Made by a program: the position numbers and the translations under genes. From contig CM037879.1 in NCBI GenBank assembly GCA_021292165.1, positions 17,569,525 through 17,633,524 of the forward strand: a DNA stretch of 64,000 nucleotides, given 5' to 3'. The DNA is from Shinisaurus crocodilurus. Lineage: Eukaryota > Chordata > Lepidosauria > Squamata > Shinisauridae. Below the pieces are notes generated by a model, which did not search any database, had not been told where the DNA came from, and saw only the letters and a list, made by a program, of their open reading frames with translations. Below, piece by piece: positions 20,328-31,708 of this stretch (position 1 is the stretch's first letter; every line of letters starts with the position of its first letter).

Positions 20328-21245
20328 GGACATCTGAATCAGGAGAGGCTGTGTAGGTTATGAACTGGTACCTGGATACAGTTACAGCTTGGATGAGGGC
20401 TAATAAACTGAAGCTGAATCCTGATAAGAAAGAGACCCTATGGGTGGTTGGTTTCCAGGTCCAGGAATTGGTCTGTTTGCCAGTTCTGGATGGGGTTGCA
20501 CTCCTTCTGAAGGAGCAAGTATGTAGTTTGGGGGTGCTCCTGGATCCATCTATGTCACTGGAGTCCCAGGTGTTCTCAGTGGCCCAGAGCACCCATCACC
20601 AAATTCAGTTGCTGTGCCAACTATGCCCATTCCTGGATACAAACAACCTAGCCATGGTGATCCATGGACTACTGTAATGCGCTCTATGTGGGGCTGCTCT
20701 TGTATCTAGTTTGGAAGCTGCAGCTAGTACAGAATGCAACGGCTAAGGTACTCAGTAGGACACCCAGCCATGTTCTTGTAAGACTTGTGTAAAAAGAACT
20801 GCATTAGCTCCTCCCTATTAGCTACTGAGCCATGTTCAAGGTTATGTTGTTGACATACAAAGGCCTAAACAACTTGGGACCAGGATACCTAGCAGACCGC
20901 CTTCCCCTATATAAAACCCTCCACCATGCAGTTCAGGAGGCTGAAAATGTGGTATGTTAAAACACACTTGTTCACCCAGGCTTTCTTTGGCTTGTAAATA
21001 ATTGCAATTAATTATATGCTGCTCCATCTTACTGTTCCTTGTATTGTTTTGTATTGTTATTGTAGTTTGAAATGGTTTTTAACAGTGTATTTTAAATGTA
21101 GTTGTATTGTTATTGTAACTTAAATTGTTTTAATAGTGCTTTAATAGTGTATTTAATGTGATTTTTAATATTTATATGTGAACTGCTTAGAGATTTTTTT
21201 CATATTAAGTAGTATATAAGTATTATTAATATAATAAAAATCAAT
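20328..21245 (+). mobile_element. L2 reverse transcriptase fragment, part 2, with 3' tail
   Basis: Continues the L2 at 16661: WMRANKLKLNPDKKETL, then LLKEQVCSLGVLLDPSMSLESQV, then C-terminal sequence with several stops, ending in an AT-rich tail near 21245. An old copy, inactive. Confidence 0.8.
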
Positions 21246-21249
21246 CAAT

Positions 21250-21465
21250 CATTCAAAGGCTACTAGTTGTGATGGGTACGCAACCTCTGGGCTTTGTGGC
21301 AGCATGCCTCTTGAATACCACTTGTTGAAGAGCAACAGGATGCTAGAACACTATTGCCCTCATGCATCACTTGTGGGCCTCCTAGAGGGACCTGTCTGGC
21401 CACTGTGGGAAACAGGATGCTGGACTATTGGTCAATTCCAGCAGGGCACTTCTTATGTTCATGGG
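21250..21465 (+). mobile_element. CR1-type 3' end fragment
   Basis: Shares ctggccactgtgggaaacag and cttcttatgttcatgg with the CR1-like 3' ends at 18150 and 28350. Confidence 0.55.
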
Positions 21466-21932
21466 ATATTTTTCTTTCACTAGTTCAGAGCCAGCTATCA
21501 CCCTGCCCACAAGGTGGATATAGTTCCCAAAGCAACTTTATATTACCCGTAATGGCCCTACCAAATGTTTAACAAGTTACACCCTGTAGCTGAATCCCTT
21601 CTTCAGCCCAAGTATCAATGGTACAAGGGCCCTATCCTTGTTTGCCTCTGGCATCCCTAGTACAGAGGGGAGAAGTGGTATAGACACCTGGGGGGAAGGG
21701 GAAAACTTCATTTGGATTTTCAGGAATAAATGGGTGAATGGGTTGTGCCAATACTAGAGGGGAAAGCAGTCTATAGTTTCAAACAACTGGAACAGCCCCA
21801 TCATATGAAAGTTTATCCAACTGTAAGTTCTACTGGGTTGTTGTTGTTGTTTACAGTATTTGTATACTGCTCCACATCAAGCAGATTCCGGAGCGGTGAA
21901 CAATAAAAATGTGAAAACAGATAGATTGCAGC
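21466..21932. other. Intergenic sequence, nothing recognised
   Basis: No terminal repeats, SINE boxes or protein similarity seen; a short ttgttgttgtt run lies near 21838-21850. Confidence 0.5.
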
Positions 21933-22139
21933 TTACAGCGCAATCCTATACACATCTGTTTAGATGTAAGCCTCACCCACTTCAATATATATGTACAGGA
22001 TTGCCCATATATGACTTCAATATATACGTATATAGGATATGTATAGGATTGCCAGGGCCACAATCCTATATTCCCTTACCTGGAAGTAAGCCTCATTGAA
22101 CTCAAATATACATTGAGTTGATGTGATAGGATTGTGCTG
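21933..22139. mobile_element. MITE related to the gcaatcctatg family
   Basis: Left end ttacagcgcaatcctata and right end gataggattgtgctgtaa are inverted. Internally atgtaagcctcaccc and gaagtaagcctcattgaa are repeated. Probably one or two nested short elements; the TTA/TAA flanks resemble Harbinger targets. Confidence 0.5.
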
Positions 22140-22731
22140 TAAATGTCCATTCCTTTGGTTAACCGGTGGGGAAATTTCATTAATAGAACAAGGCACAGCA
22201 AGCCTCAGCCCTAGTACCATTATGACTGGCTTGAGCATACCTCCGTGATATTCTCCAATGTAGGAGAAAATACATAAAACTAACTGAGGAGAAAACAAAA
22301 TAATTTTTCCCCTGTTGTCATGTGCTAATATTTATCTGAAAGGGGGTGTTTTTTTGGTTCACTGCTCAGTATATTTCCACAATCTGCACATTGTACTACA
22401 AAAAGTAATTTGAATTATGACTTCCTGTTGGACCCAAAATAGATTGGACCACCAACGGGAGGTGTTATGAAATGACATTTAGTAAAAGCTATTCTCTGTT
22501 CCATTGCACAGTACCCTGCCGTGTCCTTCATGCCAGTTATTGATCAGAACTTCATTCAATGCAAAAAGCCTCTCTTTGAGCCTGGGCTTGGGATGTAATA
22601 ATAAAGTAGGTCATTGATTAGTTGGAAGGTTGACACAGAACTCCTTCAATCAGATTCTGATGTACTGGTACATCTTTGGGTGGTAGTGGGGAGAAAAAAT
22701 AGATAATAAACCAGTCATCTGAAAAAAATCT

Positions 22732-22977
22732 CACATACCCCAAACATATTTTTTTTTTGGAGGTTAGGGTCAACGAAATAACTAGATCGCACAGGGCAAA
22801 TTAAGTAAGGAACGTTACAAAGAAGTACTGCTGGGTAAAATAAATTAATAAATAAATAATCACACATACCCCAAACGTTTTTTTTTTAGGTTAGGCTCAA
22901 CAAAATAACTAGATATCATAGGGCAAATTAAGTAAGGAACATTACAAAGAAGAACTGCTGGGTAAAACACTGCTGAA
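22732..22977. repeat. Local tandem duplication of about 110 bp
   Basis: Units 22732-22840 and 22863-22977 share cacataccccaaac, aaataactagat, gggcaaattaagtaagg and actgctgggtaaaa with few mismatches, offset by 131 bp. The 22-bp spacer is an AT-rich (TAAA)-like string. Confidence 0.85.
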
Positions 22978-23074
22978 TTCCACAACACAGACTACTTGAA
23001 AATTATTTTACTTGGAACCAAGAATTCTGTAGTCTGAGCTATGTGTGTTTGCTTGGAAATATGTTCTACTGGCC

Positions 23075-23500
23075 CAGGTGTTTGTTTGTTTTTTAAACCC
23101 TGGGTTACTGTGAATGAAGTGGGAGTGTGTGAGTGTGCTGGATCCCACCATCCAATTGCTCCTGCTGCAAGTGGGAGAAGCTGAACAACTCAGGACATCC
23201 ACCATGGGTTGTTTAGCGTGATGTCCAAACCGAGAATTCTGGGTTGTTGGGGGAAAGACAACCCAGAGTTGGAATCTATGGTTTAACCAACTCTGGATTG
23301 ACTCTCCCCCAACAACCCAGAATTCCCAGTTTGGACATCACACCAAACAACCCAGGGATGGAGTGTCTCTAGGTTATTTAGCCCCAGTGGGAGCAATTGG
23401 GCAGTGGGAGCCAGTACGCTTGCTCATTCCTGCTGGTTCACAACAATCCAGGGTTTAAAAAAACAAACAAACTGGGTTGTTGTGACATCTGAACCAGGCA
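23075..23500. mobile_element. Nested palindromic MITE
   Basis: Outer inverted arms: tttgtttgttttttaaaccctgggtt against aatccagggtttaaaaaaacaaac. Inner arms: gatgtccaaaccgagaattctgggttgttg against caacaacccagaattcccagtttggacatc. A half copy is at 52855-52960. No coding capacity. Confidence 0.75.
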
Positions 23501-23549
23501 TTTAGTCCAATGGGACATGATGGTCCAGTGGTTTAGCATTTCCATTACC

Positions 23550-23960
23550 ATGGTTTAGCATTACAAGGATGAGATTCAGCAAGCCTTGGGCTAGGGTGCT
23601 CCTTCTCCCCTCTCCTCCAGTGTGGCGGCATTGAGTAGACTGACATTTTCAAATTTCTGTTTTAGATTAGTCACAGTGCAGTGTTCTGTCTGAACCCTAC
23701 ACTGTGGTTAATTTTTAACTATGGTTAGTGAAGACAAGCCAGTTTCATAAACTATTGTTTGAAATTGGTCTGTTCCTCTAACCATAGTTAAGGTTAACTA
23801 CAGTTTGACTTCGTTTGAACATCACAACAAGCTGCAATTAGTATAAAATGGAAGCAAAAGCTTCCACACTTCTCCTTGGGGTCATGTCAGGGGAGGCGAG
23901 GAGAGTGTGTTAGCCCAAGGCTTGCAGGCACTCATACTCATAACACTAAACCATGGTTTA
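23550..23960. mobile_element. Inverted-repeat MITE (aactgtggttaa family), copy 2
   Basis: Arms with accatggtttagc, agccttgggctagg and actgtggttaatttttaac are mirrored by ccatagttaaggttaacta, tagcccaaggcttgc and aaaccatggtttagcg. Related to 16270-16530. Confidence 0.6.
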
Positions 23961-24644
23961 GCGTTAAATAGAATCACAGCCAATACAATGGTACTGTCAG
24001 CAGCCTAGGAGAAAATCTCTACTCACCAGTCTTAAGACATGACCCTGTAATGCTTGGTTACATTAGAGATGTAATAATGTCCAACTTCCTCTGAAACTAC
24101 ACCAAATTCTTCCCCATCTACCTTGCATTGCCTTTAAGTTAGTATTGTATTCTAAAACGGGGATGATCAAGCACACCCTATACTGCTTGTGTGTGCATGT
24201 GTGTGTGCTTGTTTGAGTTAAAGCTACCAGACATTTCATGTCAGAAAGTTCAACTTTTGAGGCCAAATGCTGAACACAGTAAAACATTTTAATCTCTGCA
24301 GAACAATTTGTATGATCAAGGTATTGCTAGCAGTGAATGAATTTTATGCAGCCAGGATCCTGTCTTAAATTTGCTCAGCCCAAATGCAAGATATTCACCT
24401 CAAAAGACAGTTTGGAAGAGTGCACTTTATAAGTCTTCCAAGCTCTATCTAAAATATTTTAACCACCTGTTCCCATGCTTGACTTTTGACTGATTTTGAA
24501 TATGCTAATCAGCCACCATTTCTACGTAGAAATCACTTTTAAATACTTCTGTTGTAATGTTGTTTTCTACTTAGAAATTATAGGGCCTGGACTATCACTC
24601 CCAATCCTTTCCATCTAATGCTGAGGAAATGGTGGAGTATCTGA

Positions 24645-24975
24645 ACCAGTGACTGGGTTCAGACAACACAATAACCCACTCAAAGGTTGTGTGTGCATTG
24701 TCGTTGAACCATGGGTTGTTGTTGAACCATGGGTTATCGTGTTGTCTGAACCCAGCCAAAATAACAAACCATCGTGAACAACCCACAGTTTACAACCCAA
24801 CAGCAAACCATGGGTTCTCTTCATGGGTTGTTCAGGGTTAACAAGCCATGGCTCATTAGCACAGCTGGGTTCAGACAACATGATAACCCACGTTTAAACA
24901 ACAACCCATGGTTCAACAACAACCCACACTCAACCCTTGAGTGTGGGTTATCGTACTGTCTGAACCCAGTCACAG
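24645..24975. mobile_element. Alternating inverted array of gggttcagacaac MITEs
   Basis: Four terminal-type repeats alternate in orientation: ctgggttcagacaacac at 24652, its inverse near 24740, forward again near 24865, inverse near 24957. The outer halves flank a linker (aacaacccacagtttacaacc, tcatgggttgttcagggttaac) that is itself partly palindromic. Same arrangement at 33690-34155; a linker-only copy is at 42945-43085. Confidence 0.75.
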
Positions 24976-25228
24976 AGTTTGTTCTGCACTGATGACATTC
25001 AGCAACCTTTTAGTAGTTTTGGTGGCACAACACAGGTAACCTGTCCTTTTTTTTAATGCAACAAACAGCAGCTTGGGGTGTGTGTGTTGGGTTTCAATTA
25101 GGAAATACCCTATCTGCCTACATGTGTGTTTGTGGGGGGGGGGCAGGAGGGGAGAAGCTGGCTTGGTGTTATAGGCATAAAACCAAGACTGTGACCAATG
25201 GAGAATTTATTTCTTTAACACCAAGCAA

Positions 25229-25285
25229 GTTTCATGCTGGGAGTTGTAGGCCAAAAACATCTGGGGACCCAAGGTTGGAGAGCCC
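25229..25285 (+). mobile_element. Half of a hAT palindrome
   Basis: catgctgggagttgtaggcc ... ggttggagagccctg matches the right half of 11920-12054. Confidence 0.7.
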
Positions 25286-25379
25286 TGCTTTACATGACGC
25301 CGTCATCTTCCAGGGCATCATCTGTGCTTTCCAAGCATTTCTGCTGCTTTTTTTTTTTTTTTTTTGAGCAAGGAAAGTC

Positions 25380-25636
25380 CAGTATTTATTTTATTTATTT
25401 ATTAATTTATTTATTATATTTATGCCCCACCTTTTTTCCTTCAAGGAACCCAAGGTGGCTTACATAGTCCTCCTCCTCCTCTCCATTTTATCCTCACAAC
25501 AACCCTGTGAGGTAGGTTAGGCTGAGAGTCAGTGACTGGCCCAAAGTCACCCAGTGAGTTTCATGGCTGAGCGGGGACTAGAACCCGGAATCTCCCGAGT
25601 CCCAATCCGACACTCTCACCACTACGCCACACTGGT
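25380..25636 (-). repeat. Sauria-type SINE
   Basis: Minus strand carries the A box (gtggcgtagtgg), the B-box region (gggttctagtccc), the central ttgttgtgaggataaaatgg and a (TAAA)n tail at 25382-25420. Confidence 0.8.
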
Positions 25637-25849
25637 ATTGTCTGAAAAGGGCAGAATGAAGCAGAATGAAAAGCTTGCGTATTTTTGCAATTCCACAGCA
25701 CCATCCTGTGGTTGTGTAATGGAACATATAGAAAGGCAGAGAAAGAAAAAACCACAGGGAAAATCCCATGTAAAGGGTTGGCCAGGCAACATGAGGATGT
25801 GGCCAAGGGTATGGCCAGGCAACCGAACGGCACGGTCAAGTACAAAAGT

Positions 25850-26340
25850 TATTAGAGGAAAGACACAAAATCTTATATATTGTAATTATTACATTATTAC
25901 ATTATATATTATTTTAATATATATATAATTTTATAAGTGGCTTTTATAAGATTTTTTTTCACCTTACTTAAACCCTTAATTGTTGATATCTGGTGTTTTT
26001 CATGGGGGGGGGTATCAGTGCTTGCAGGGCAATCTCTTTCTTTTTGTTTTAAAATTGTCAGGATTGGCACAAATTCAGCAGGTGAACTTTACCCCACCCC
26101 CAAACAGGTTGCTTCAGAGAGAAGGGGAAGTTTCTTGCATTTCCTTCTGACACTGTAAACTCACCTGTTAGAGGCAAAGAGTCAGCTCTGTTAAGAAATA
26201 AAATCGTTGGCAATATAAAGATAGGAATCATGAGATAAATTCCCTCATTCACCTCTCCATCGGTCCAGGCTTTCACCCAGCTAATCCCTTTCCCACAGCA
26301 ACATGCAGCAGAGGCAGCAGGTAGAGCATGCACGCACGCG
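25850..26340. other. AT-rich intergenic sequence
   Basis: Contains an attattacattat run near 25880-25930 and a cacgcacgc dinucleotide-rich stretch at 26328-26362. No gene or element recognised. Confidence 0.5.
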
Positions 26341-26435
26341 CACGCACGCATGCACACACACCCTCACCTGGCCCAGCTTAGCAGAGTCTGTTCCCTCCCT
26401 GCTTACTGTGGCGGTTCTAGCCTAAGCAGAGCTGT

Positions 26436-26514
26436 CTTAAAGGGGCCATGGGCAAAATTGCAGCTAAGCTAAAACTGCAAGCTTAGCTGCAATTTTGCCC
26501 ATGGCCCTTTTAAG
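26436..26514. repeat. Near-perfect 35-bp-arm hairpin
   Basis: Arms 26436-26470 and 26480-26514 pair with one mismatch around a 9-base loop. The arm includes gccatgggcaaaattgcag. Confidence 0.9.
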
Positions 26515-26578
26515 TAGCTTGCAGTTGCAGGAGGCAGGGGAATTCGGGGCTCTGCATGTCAAAGTGAGAAGCTGTGAT

Positions 26579-26650
26579 GGCTTAAGGTTTTTCGTGAGGG
26601 TGCCCACATTTTCTGGCTTAAGGTTTTTCGTGAGGGTCCCCGCATTTTCA
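26579..26650. repeat. 36-bp tandem duplication
   Basis: Two adjacent units, 26579-26614 and 26615-26650, each starting ggcttaaggtttttcgtgag, with three or so differences. Confidence 0.9.
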
Positions 26651-26874
26651 GGGCAATTGCAGACTATGCTATGGTGAGATGTATCATATTTCTATTTAAA
26701 TTATACTAATTATTTCTATATTTGCTTCGATACCTAAACATTAGCGTATGCAAATTTTATGCATATCTGTCTCCACTTTCATTCTCTCTTTTGGCGATGT
26801 ATTTTGTCTTTTTTTGGTGAAGCGTAAGTGACTACCATAGGTGCAGCATACATAAATAAATTACTTCACATGAC

Positions 26875-27005
26875 CTCACCTACTTCACAGGGTTGTTGTG
26901 AGGATAAAATGGAGTAGGATAAGGAGGATTGTGTAAGCCGCCTTGGTTTCCTTTCAGGAAAAAAGGCAGGGTATAAATATAACAAATATAATATTAAAAA
27001 TATAA
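26875..27005 (+). repeat. Sauria-type SINE, 3' part
   Basis: cttcacagggttgttgtgag, gtgtaagccgccttgg and a gggtataaatataac tail identify a headless copy. Confidence 0.7.
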
Positions 27006-27925
27006 TGACTGATTAATACAGCCATAACTGACACTGGATGGAATCTACTAAACCCTGGATACTGAAGACAGAGAAGGTTGGAAAGAAAGTAGTTCTGCCT
27101 CTACCAAGAAAGTTACTCTCCTGAAACGTCGATAGTGAGGGGAAGGTTGAGTGTGCGCATGCGCATGTATAAGTAATTATCTGCACACTTATGTGCAACT
27201 CATACCATTACCAAACTGGATATATCATAAACTCAAGGTTTCAGTCAAGTCACGTAATTAGAACACATTTAAAAAGAAACTTCAGTAAAAATTAACACTA
27301 CAATAAATGGTTTGCTTACAAACATCTATTTGATATTTTCTAACATGCTTCTTCCAAGTTCTCAAACTTTTGTTGTTGTTGTTGTTGCTGTTGTTGTTAT
27401 TATTCTTTTGTTACTGTGAGAAAAGATTTGTCTTTGTAGTGATAGTAGCTGATGGATCTTTTCATGGATTAAGTCTGCTTCATGCTCAACTCAATGATCT
27501 GTGAAATACATCTTGACAAAATAACATCAGTAACTGCAGGAAGATACTGGAGCTGACAACACTTTCACATTATTATCTCACCTTTTACCTTTGGTTTTTG
27601 AGCTCTGAAAATGTTCAGCTGATGCACATGTGTCTATCTTGCATGTGTCAAATGGATTGCATGCTTGCTTCACTAAAAGGAGCAGGAGATGCTGTAGTTT
27701 TACAGCACAGTGTTATTGGTTGTTGTTTTTCTTGGGGGGTCTTGCCCATTGAAAGACAACTTTCATAGGAATGTTTGTTTCTTTTACAGAAAAATGAATT
27801 GCTCCTGTACTTTTACATAGTTTGTTATGAATCACCTTTTTGAAGTCCCTTTATAGAGCACTGTCAAACTCTAGCCTGGTCCTTGCACCACCTTTTAAAA
27901 AAAAATACTAGTGCCCAGCATCAGC
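27006..27925. other. Intergenic sequence, nothing recognised
   Basis: AT-rich; contains a ttgttgttg run at 27370-27400. No convincing ORF or terminal repeat. Confidence 0.5.
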
Positions 27926-27929
27926 TTCC

Positions 27930-28440
27930 GGGAGGAAAGGTTATGTTTATCTTAGACTGTTTAGCTTAGAAAAAAGGCGAGTACGGGGAGACATGATAGA
28001 GGTGTACAAAATTATGCATGGTGTGGAGAAAGTGGATAAGGAAACATTTTTCTCCCACTCTCATAATACTAGAACCTGGGGTCATCCCATAAAGCTGAAT
28101 AGTGGGAGATTCAAGACAAATAAAAGGAATGACTTCTTCACACAGTGCATAGTTAAATGATGGAATTCACTACCACAGGATGTATTGATGGCCAACAATT
28201 TGGATGGCTTTAGAAGGGAATTAGACAAATTCATGAAGGATAAGGCTATCAATGACTACTAATCCTGATGGCTATATATTACCTCCAGTATTGGAGGCAG
28301 TATGCCTATGTACACCAATTGCTGGCATTGCGCTCATGTTCTACTTGCCACAGACGGCTGATTGGCCACTGTGTGAACAGAATGCTAAACTAGATAGGCC
28401 TTTGGTCTGATTCAGCACAGCTCTTCTTATGTCCTTGGTG
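27930..28440 (+). mobile_element. CR1-like LINE 3' end
   Basis: Translates to a C-terminal reverse-transcriptase-ORF segment: GDMIEVYKIMHGVEKVDKE, then TRTWGHPIKL, RFKTNKRNDFFTQ, WNSLPQDVLMANNLDGF. The 3' untranslated part contains the tggccactgtgtgaacagaatgc motif shared with 18150 and 21390. Truncated at the 5' end and inactive. Confidence 0.75.
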
Positions 28441-28589
28441 ATTTTTAAAAGTCTAAAAAATATTTTTAGTACGTTAGTATCCCACCTTTGTTCTATCATG
28501 GAACTCAAGGTAGTGTACATGGGAGCCATTTTATAAGAGCACCCATGACACGCTTTCCAAATGAGCCTACTGATCCCAAAGTCCTGGGG

Positions 28590-29164
28590 ACCCCTGGTCT
28601 AGGAGAATGACTCAAATAACCTCTCAGTGGCTTTCAGTGCCATCAACCATGGTATCCTTCTGGATAGGCTGTCTGAGTTGGGAGTTGGAGGTACTGCGTT
28701 GCAATAGTTCTGCTCCTACTTGGATGGCTGATTCCAGAAGGTGATGCTGCGGGATTATTGCTCTGTCCTTTGGCAGCTATGCTATGGGGTTCCCATAGTA
28801 GGGCTTTATTTTATTCCTCATGTTCTTTAATATCTACATGAAACCTCTGGGGGAGGTTATCTGGAGGTGCAAGCTGAGGTGTCACCAATATGCGGATGAC
28901 ACCCAGCTCTATCTCTCTTTTTTATCAAATCCAGGTGAAGCAGTGGATGTTCTGGATTAGTGCCTGGGTGTGGTAATGGACTGGATGAGGGCCAATAAAC
29001 TGAGACTCAATCCAGACAAAACTGAGGTACTGTTAGTGGGTGGTTCATCTGCCCGGTTAAGTGATGTTCCACCTGTTCTGGAGCGGGTTGCACTCTCCTA
29101 AAGGATCAGGTGCTCTTGGATCCAGTATTGTCACTGGAGGCCCAAGTGGCATTGGTGGCATGGA
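28590..29164 (+). mobile_element. L2 reverse transcriptase fragment, part 1
   Basis: Contains LSVAFSAINHGILLDRL-like, NIYMKPLGEVIWRC and HQYADDTQLYLS motifs, then DWMRANKLRLNPDKTEVLLVGG. Stops are present (for example after the FLD segment). The L2 continues at 29404 and 30362 after two younger insertions. Confidence 0.8.
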
Positions 29165-29171
29165 ACACCTT

Positions 29172-29396
29172 ATTTTATTTATTTATTATATTTATACCCC
29201 ACCTTTTTTCCTGAAAGGAACCCAAGGCGGCTTACATAATCCTCCTCCTCCTCTCCATTTTACCCTCACAACAACCCTGTGAGGTAGGTTAGGCTGAGAG
29301 TCAGTGACTGGCCCAAAGTCACCCAGTGAGTTTCATGGCCGAGCGGGGATTTGAGTCCCGGTCCAACACTCTAACCACTACGCCACACTACGCCAC
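29172..29396 (-). repeat. Sauria-type SINE with 7-bp TSD, inserted in L2
   Basis: Flanked by acacctt on both sides (29165-29171, 29397-29403). The minus strand shows the A box, a shortened head and the ttgttgtgagggtaaaatgg core. Confidence 0.8.
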
Positions 29397-29403
29397 ACAC
29401 CTT

Positions 29404-29723
29404 TTATCAGCTTAAGCTGATATATCAGCTACATCCTTACCTGGGCAGAGATAGCCTAGCTACAGTTAGCCATGCTCTGGTAACCTCTCATCTGGATTAT
29501 TGCAATGCATTATATGTGGGGCTGTCTTTGAAAGCGGTCCGGAAACTTCCAAAATAGGGCAGTGAAATTGTTCACAGGGACAGGTCAATATGAACATATT
29601 ACACCAGTGCCTTGTGATTTGTACTGATTTTGGTCCGTTTCCAGGCCCAATTCAAAGTGCGGGTATTAATTTTCAAACCACTAAATGGCTTGGGGCCAAG
29701 TTACCTGAAGGACCATCTCCTCC
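29404..29723 (+). mobile_element. L2 reverse transcriptase fragment, part 2
   Basis: Continues the 28590 copy with a LVTSHLDYCNALYVGLSL-like segment and FKPLNGLGPSYLKDHL. Ends in the 8-bp target duplicated by the next hAT. Confidence 0.75.
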
Positions 29724-30361
29724 CAGGACCGGTGCAGGGCAGTTTGGCGCCCTAGGCGAAATAAAATTTGTGCGCGCCCCCTCTCGTGCCGTGGGGGGGG
29801 GGCTCCGGAGCAAAGCAGCCCTGCTCTGCAAACACCCCCCCCGCGCCGCCGCCGCCGCCGCCACCACCTACCTACCTATCTTCCCCTGCCCTGGCTGCTG
29901 CTGCCGCCGCCGAAGAGGAAGTGACACGACGGGACCCCCGCGCTCTGTTTTTTGCTGGGGAAACCAGGGCAACAGGGCTGTTTAAGCCCTGTTGCCCTGG
30001 TTCCTCCCGCCAAAACAACGCGGGCGGGGCTCCGGAAGCGACGCTGAGAAGGTAGGTAGCGGGGGGAGGGGGAGGCGCGGGGGAGGGGGGCGGCTTCGGC
30101 GGGCAGGGGAGGCGCGGCGGTGGCTTTGGCGGGCGGGGGAGGCGCGGTGGCGGCTTCGGCGGGCGGGGAGGCGCTTCGGTGGCTTCGGTGGGCGGGGGAG
30201 GTGCGGCGGAGGCTTTGGCGGCTTCGGCGGGCGGGCGGGGGAGGAGGCCCGGCGGGGGCGGCGTGGCGGCGGCAGCGAAGAGGAGCGCAGCGTTTCTGCG
30301 CCCTCTTCAGCCACGCACCCTAGGCAACCGCCTAGTTTGCCTAGCGGTAGCGCCGGCCCTG
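29724..30361. mobile_element. GC-rich hAT element, 638 bp, with perfect 8-bp TSD
   Basis: Ends caggaccggtgcagggc and gtagcgccggccctg, flanked by tctcctcc (29716-29723, 30362-30369). The interior is extremely GC-rich and contains a minisatellite of ggcttcggcgggcgggg-type units at about 30060-30245. Overlapping GC-driven ORFs on both strands are not genes. The short sibling is at 12112-12277. Confidence 0.9.
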
Positions 30362-30750
30362 TCTCCTCCCATATATACCTGCTCAGATACTATGATCAAC
30401 TTCAGAAGCCCTCATCTAGGTAGCCCCGCCAAATGAAGTGAGGCAGGTGGCTACTAAAGAGAGGGCCTGTTCAGTTGTTGTGCCCCATTTGTGGAATGCC
30501 CTCCCCAGAGAGGTTTGCCTGCCACCTACATTGTGGTCTTTTATTCTCCCAGGAATCTTAAGCTCTTCAATTTTTGCTTTAAATCTCTTATTATATTTCT
30601 AGATCTCTACACTTTGGTTTTATACTAAAGTTTTATATTATGTTTTATCATGTTGATATATTTTATGGTTTTCACTATTCTGAAGCACCCAGAGAGCCTC
30701 AGCTGTTGGGCGGCATAGAAATTTATTTATTTATTTATTTATTGTTAGAA
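30362..30750 (+). mobile_element. L2 fragment, part 3, with 3' tail
   Basis: Resumes the L2 with a RACSVVVPHLWNALPREVC-like segment near 30460-30515 and ends in a (TTTA)n tail at 30720-30745. Confidence 0.7.
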
Positions 30751-30835
30751 TGTATGTACTGCCTTATCTACTAAAAAGTGCTATACAACCATTCAAAACA
30801 ATAAAACCATGAAGGAGTAAACATAAGAACATGGA

Positions 30836-31299
30836 GGGAGCGATCCTATGGCCCCTAGACAGCGTCTGTGGGGCCATAGGATAGTTTGGATTCCCAGATG
30901 CAAGGTCAGAGACTGCGCTCCAACCTCAGAGCTGGGAATTGGAGCTCTGCCCTCCCCCTCACAGCTGGCATGGAAAGAACCTCACCGGCTGCTCTCTGAG
31001 GTCAGGAAAGCGATCTTCGAAAGGGGGAGACAGGGGCGTTTTGGAGGGCTGGGAGGAGAAGAGACTGGAGAGGTCAGGATATGAGCTATCCTGATGCCTC
31101 TCCAGCCTCCTTCCCTCCCCCTCTGAGATGCAACAGCCAGACAAGCAAAAAAAAAAAAAAAGCCTGCCTAGTGGAAAATGCAGGGCAGGAGGATGGGGAA
31201 GTGAAGATCGCCTCTGCCACTCTTCCTGCTCTGCATTGGATGACCATACGCCTCGAGTTTGGAGGCTTATGGCCATCACCATAGTACTGCACCCTAAAA
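30836..31299. mobile_element. Harbinger-like MITE copy
   Basis: Shares gcgatcctatggcccctaga, a cagcgtct hairpin, ggtcagagactgcgc and tctgaggtc segments with 57345-57775 and, inverted, with 12618-13063. The right end (gtactgcaccctaa) is near 31299. Confidence 0.6.
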
Positions 31300-31319
31300 A
31301 TGGTAAAAACATTAAAGGT

Positions 31320-31436
31320 ACAAATCCTATGCATGTTTACACAGGAAAAAAAGTCCTGCAACTCCCAGCATTCTCCAGCCAGTCATGCTGGGAGTTGTAG
31401 GACTTTTTTCGGTCTAAACATGCACAGGATTGCACC
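31320..31436. mobile_element. Palindromic MITE (caatcctatgcatgttta family)
   Basis: acaaatcctatgcatgttta is inverted as taaacatgcacaggattgc, with inner arms gtcctgcaactcccagca and tgctgggagttgtaggac. attaa flanks both ends. A related copy is at 44733-44856. Confidence 0.75.
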
Positions 31437-31629
31437 ATTAACTACACATTTTAAATATTAAATTGAAAAGATACACCTTTACACTTAAAAAAAAAAAAAA
31501 GCCTAGAGAGTGGGGTCCAAATGTAGGTCTTGAGGGAGTTAATGCCATAGTTTGAAAGCAATATAAGAAACAGCCTTAATTGAATGAATGAATGAATAGA
31601 AATGCCCTCGACTTGGGGGTGGAGCAATG

Positions 31630-31708
31630 TGTTGGATTACAATGCCCATCATCTTCAGCCAGCAGGTAGCCCAAACTATCTGGAGGGCACCAGGTTGCAG
31701 AAGGCTTT
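31630..31708 (+). mobile_element. hAT palindrome fragment
   Basis: ttggattacaatgcccatca ... ctatctggagggcaccaggttg is a diverged, shortened relative of the palindrome ending at 64000. Confidence 0.45.

Noticed and set aside
20360..20677. 105-codon ORF as a host gene
   Set aside because: It is the L2 reverse transcriptase remnant that continues from 16661.
29590..30436. ORFs of 95-143 codons rich in Gly, Arg or Pro
   Set aside because: They arise from the GC-rich body and minisatellite of a hAT element and end at its borders.
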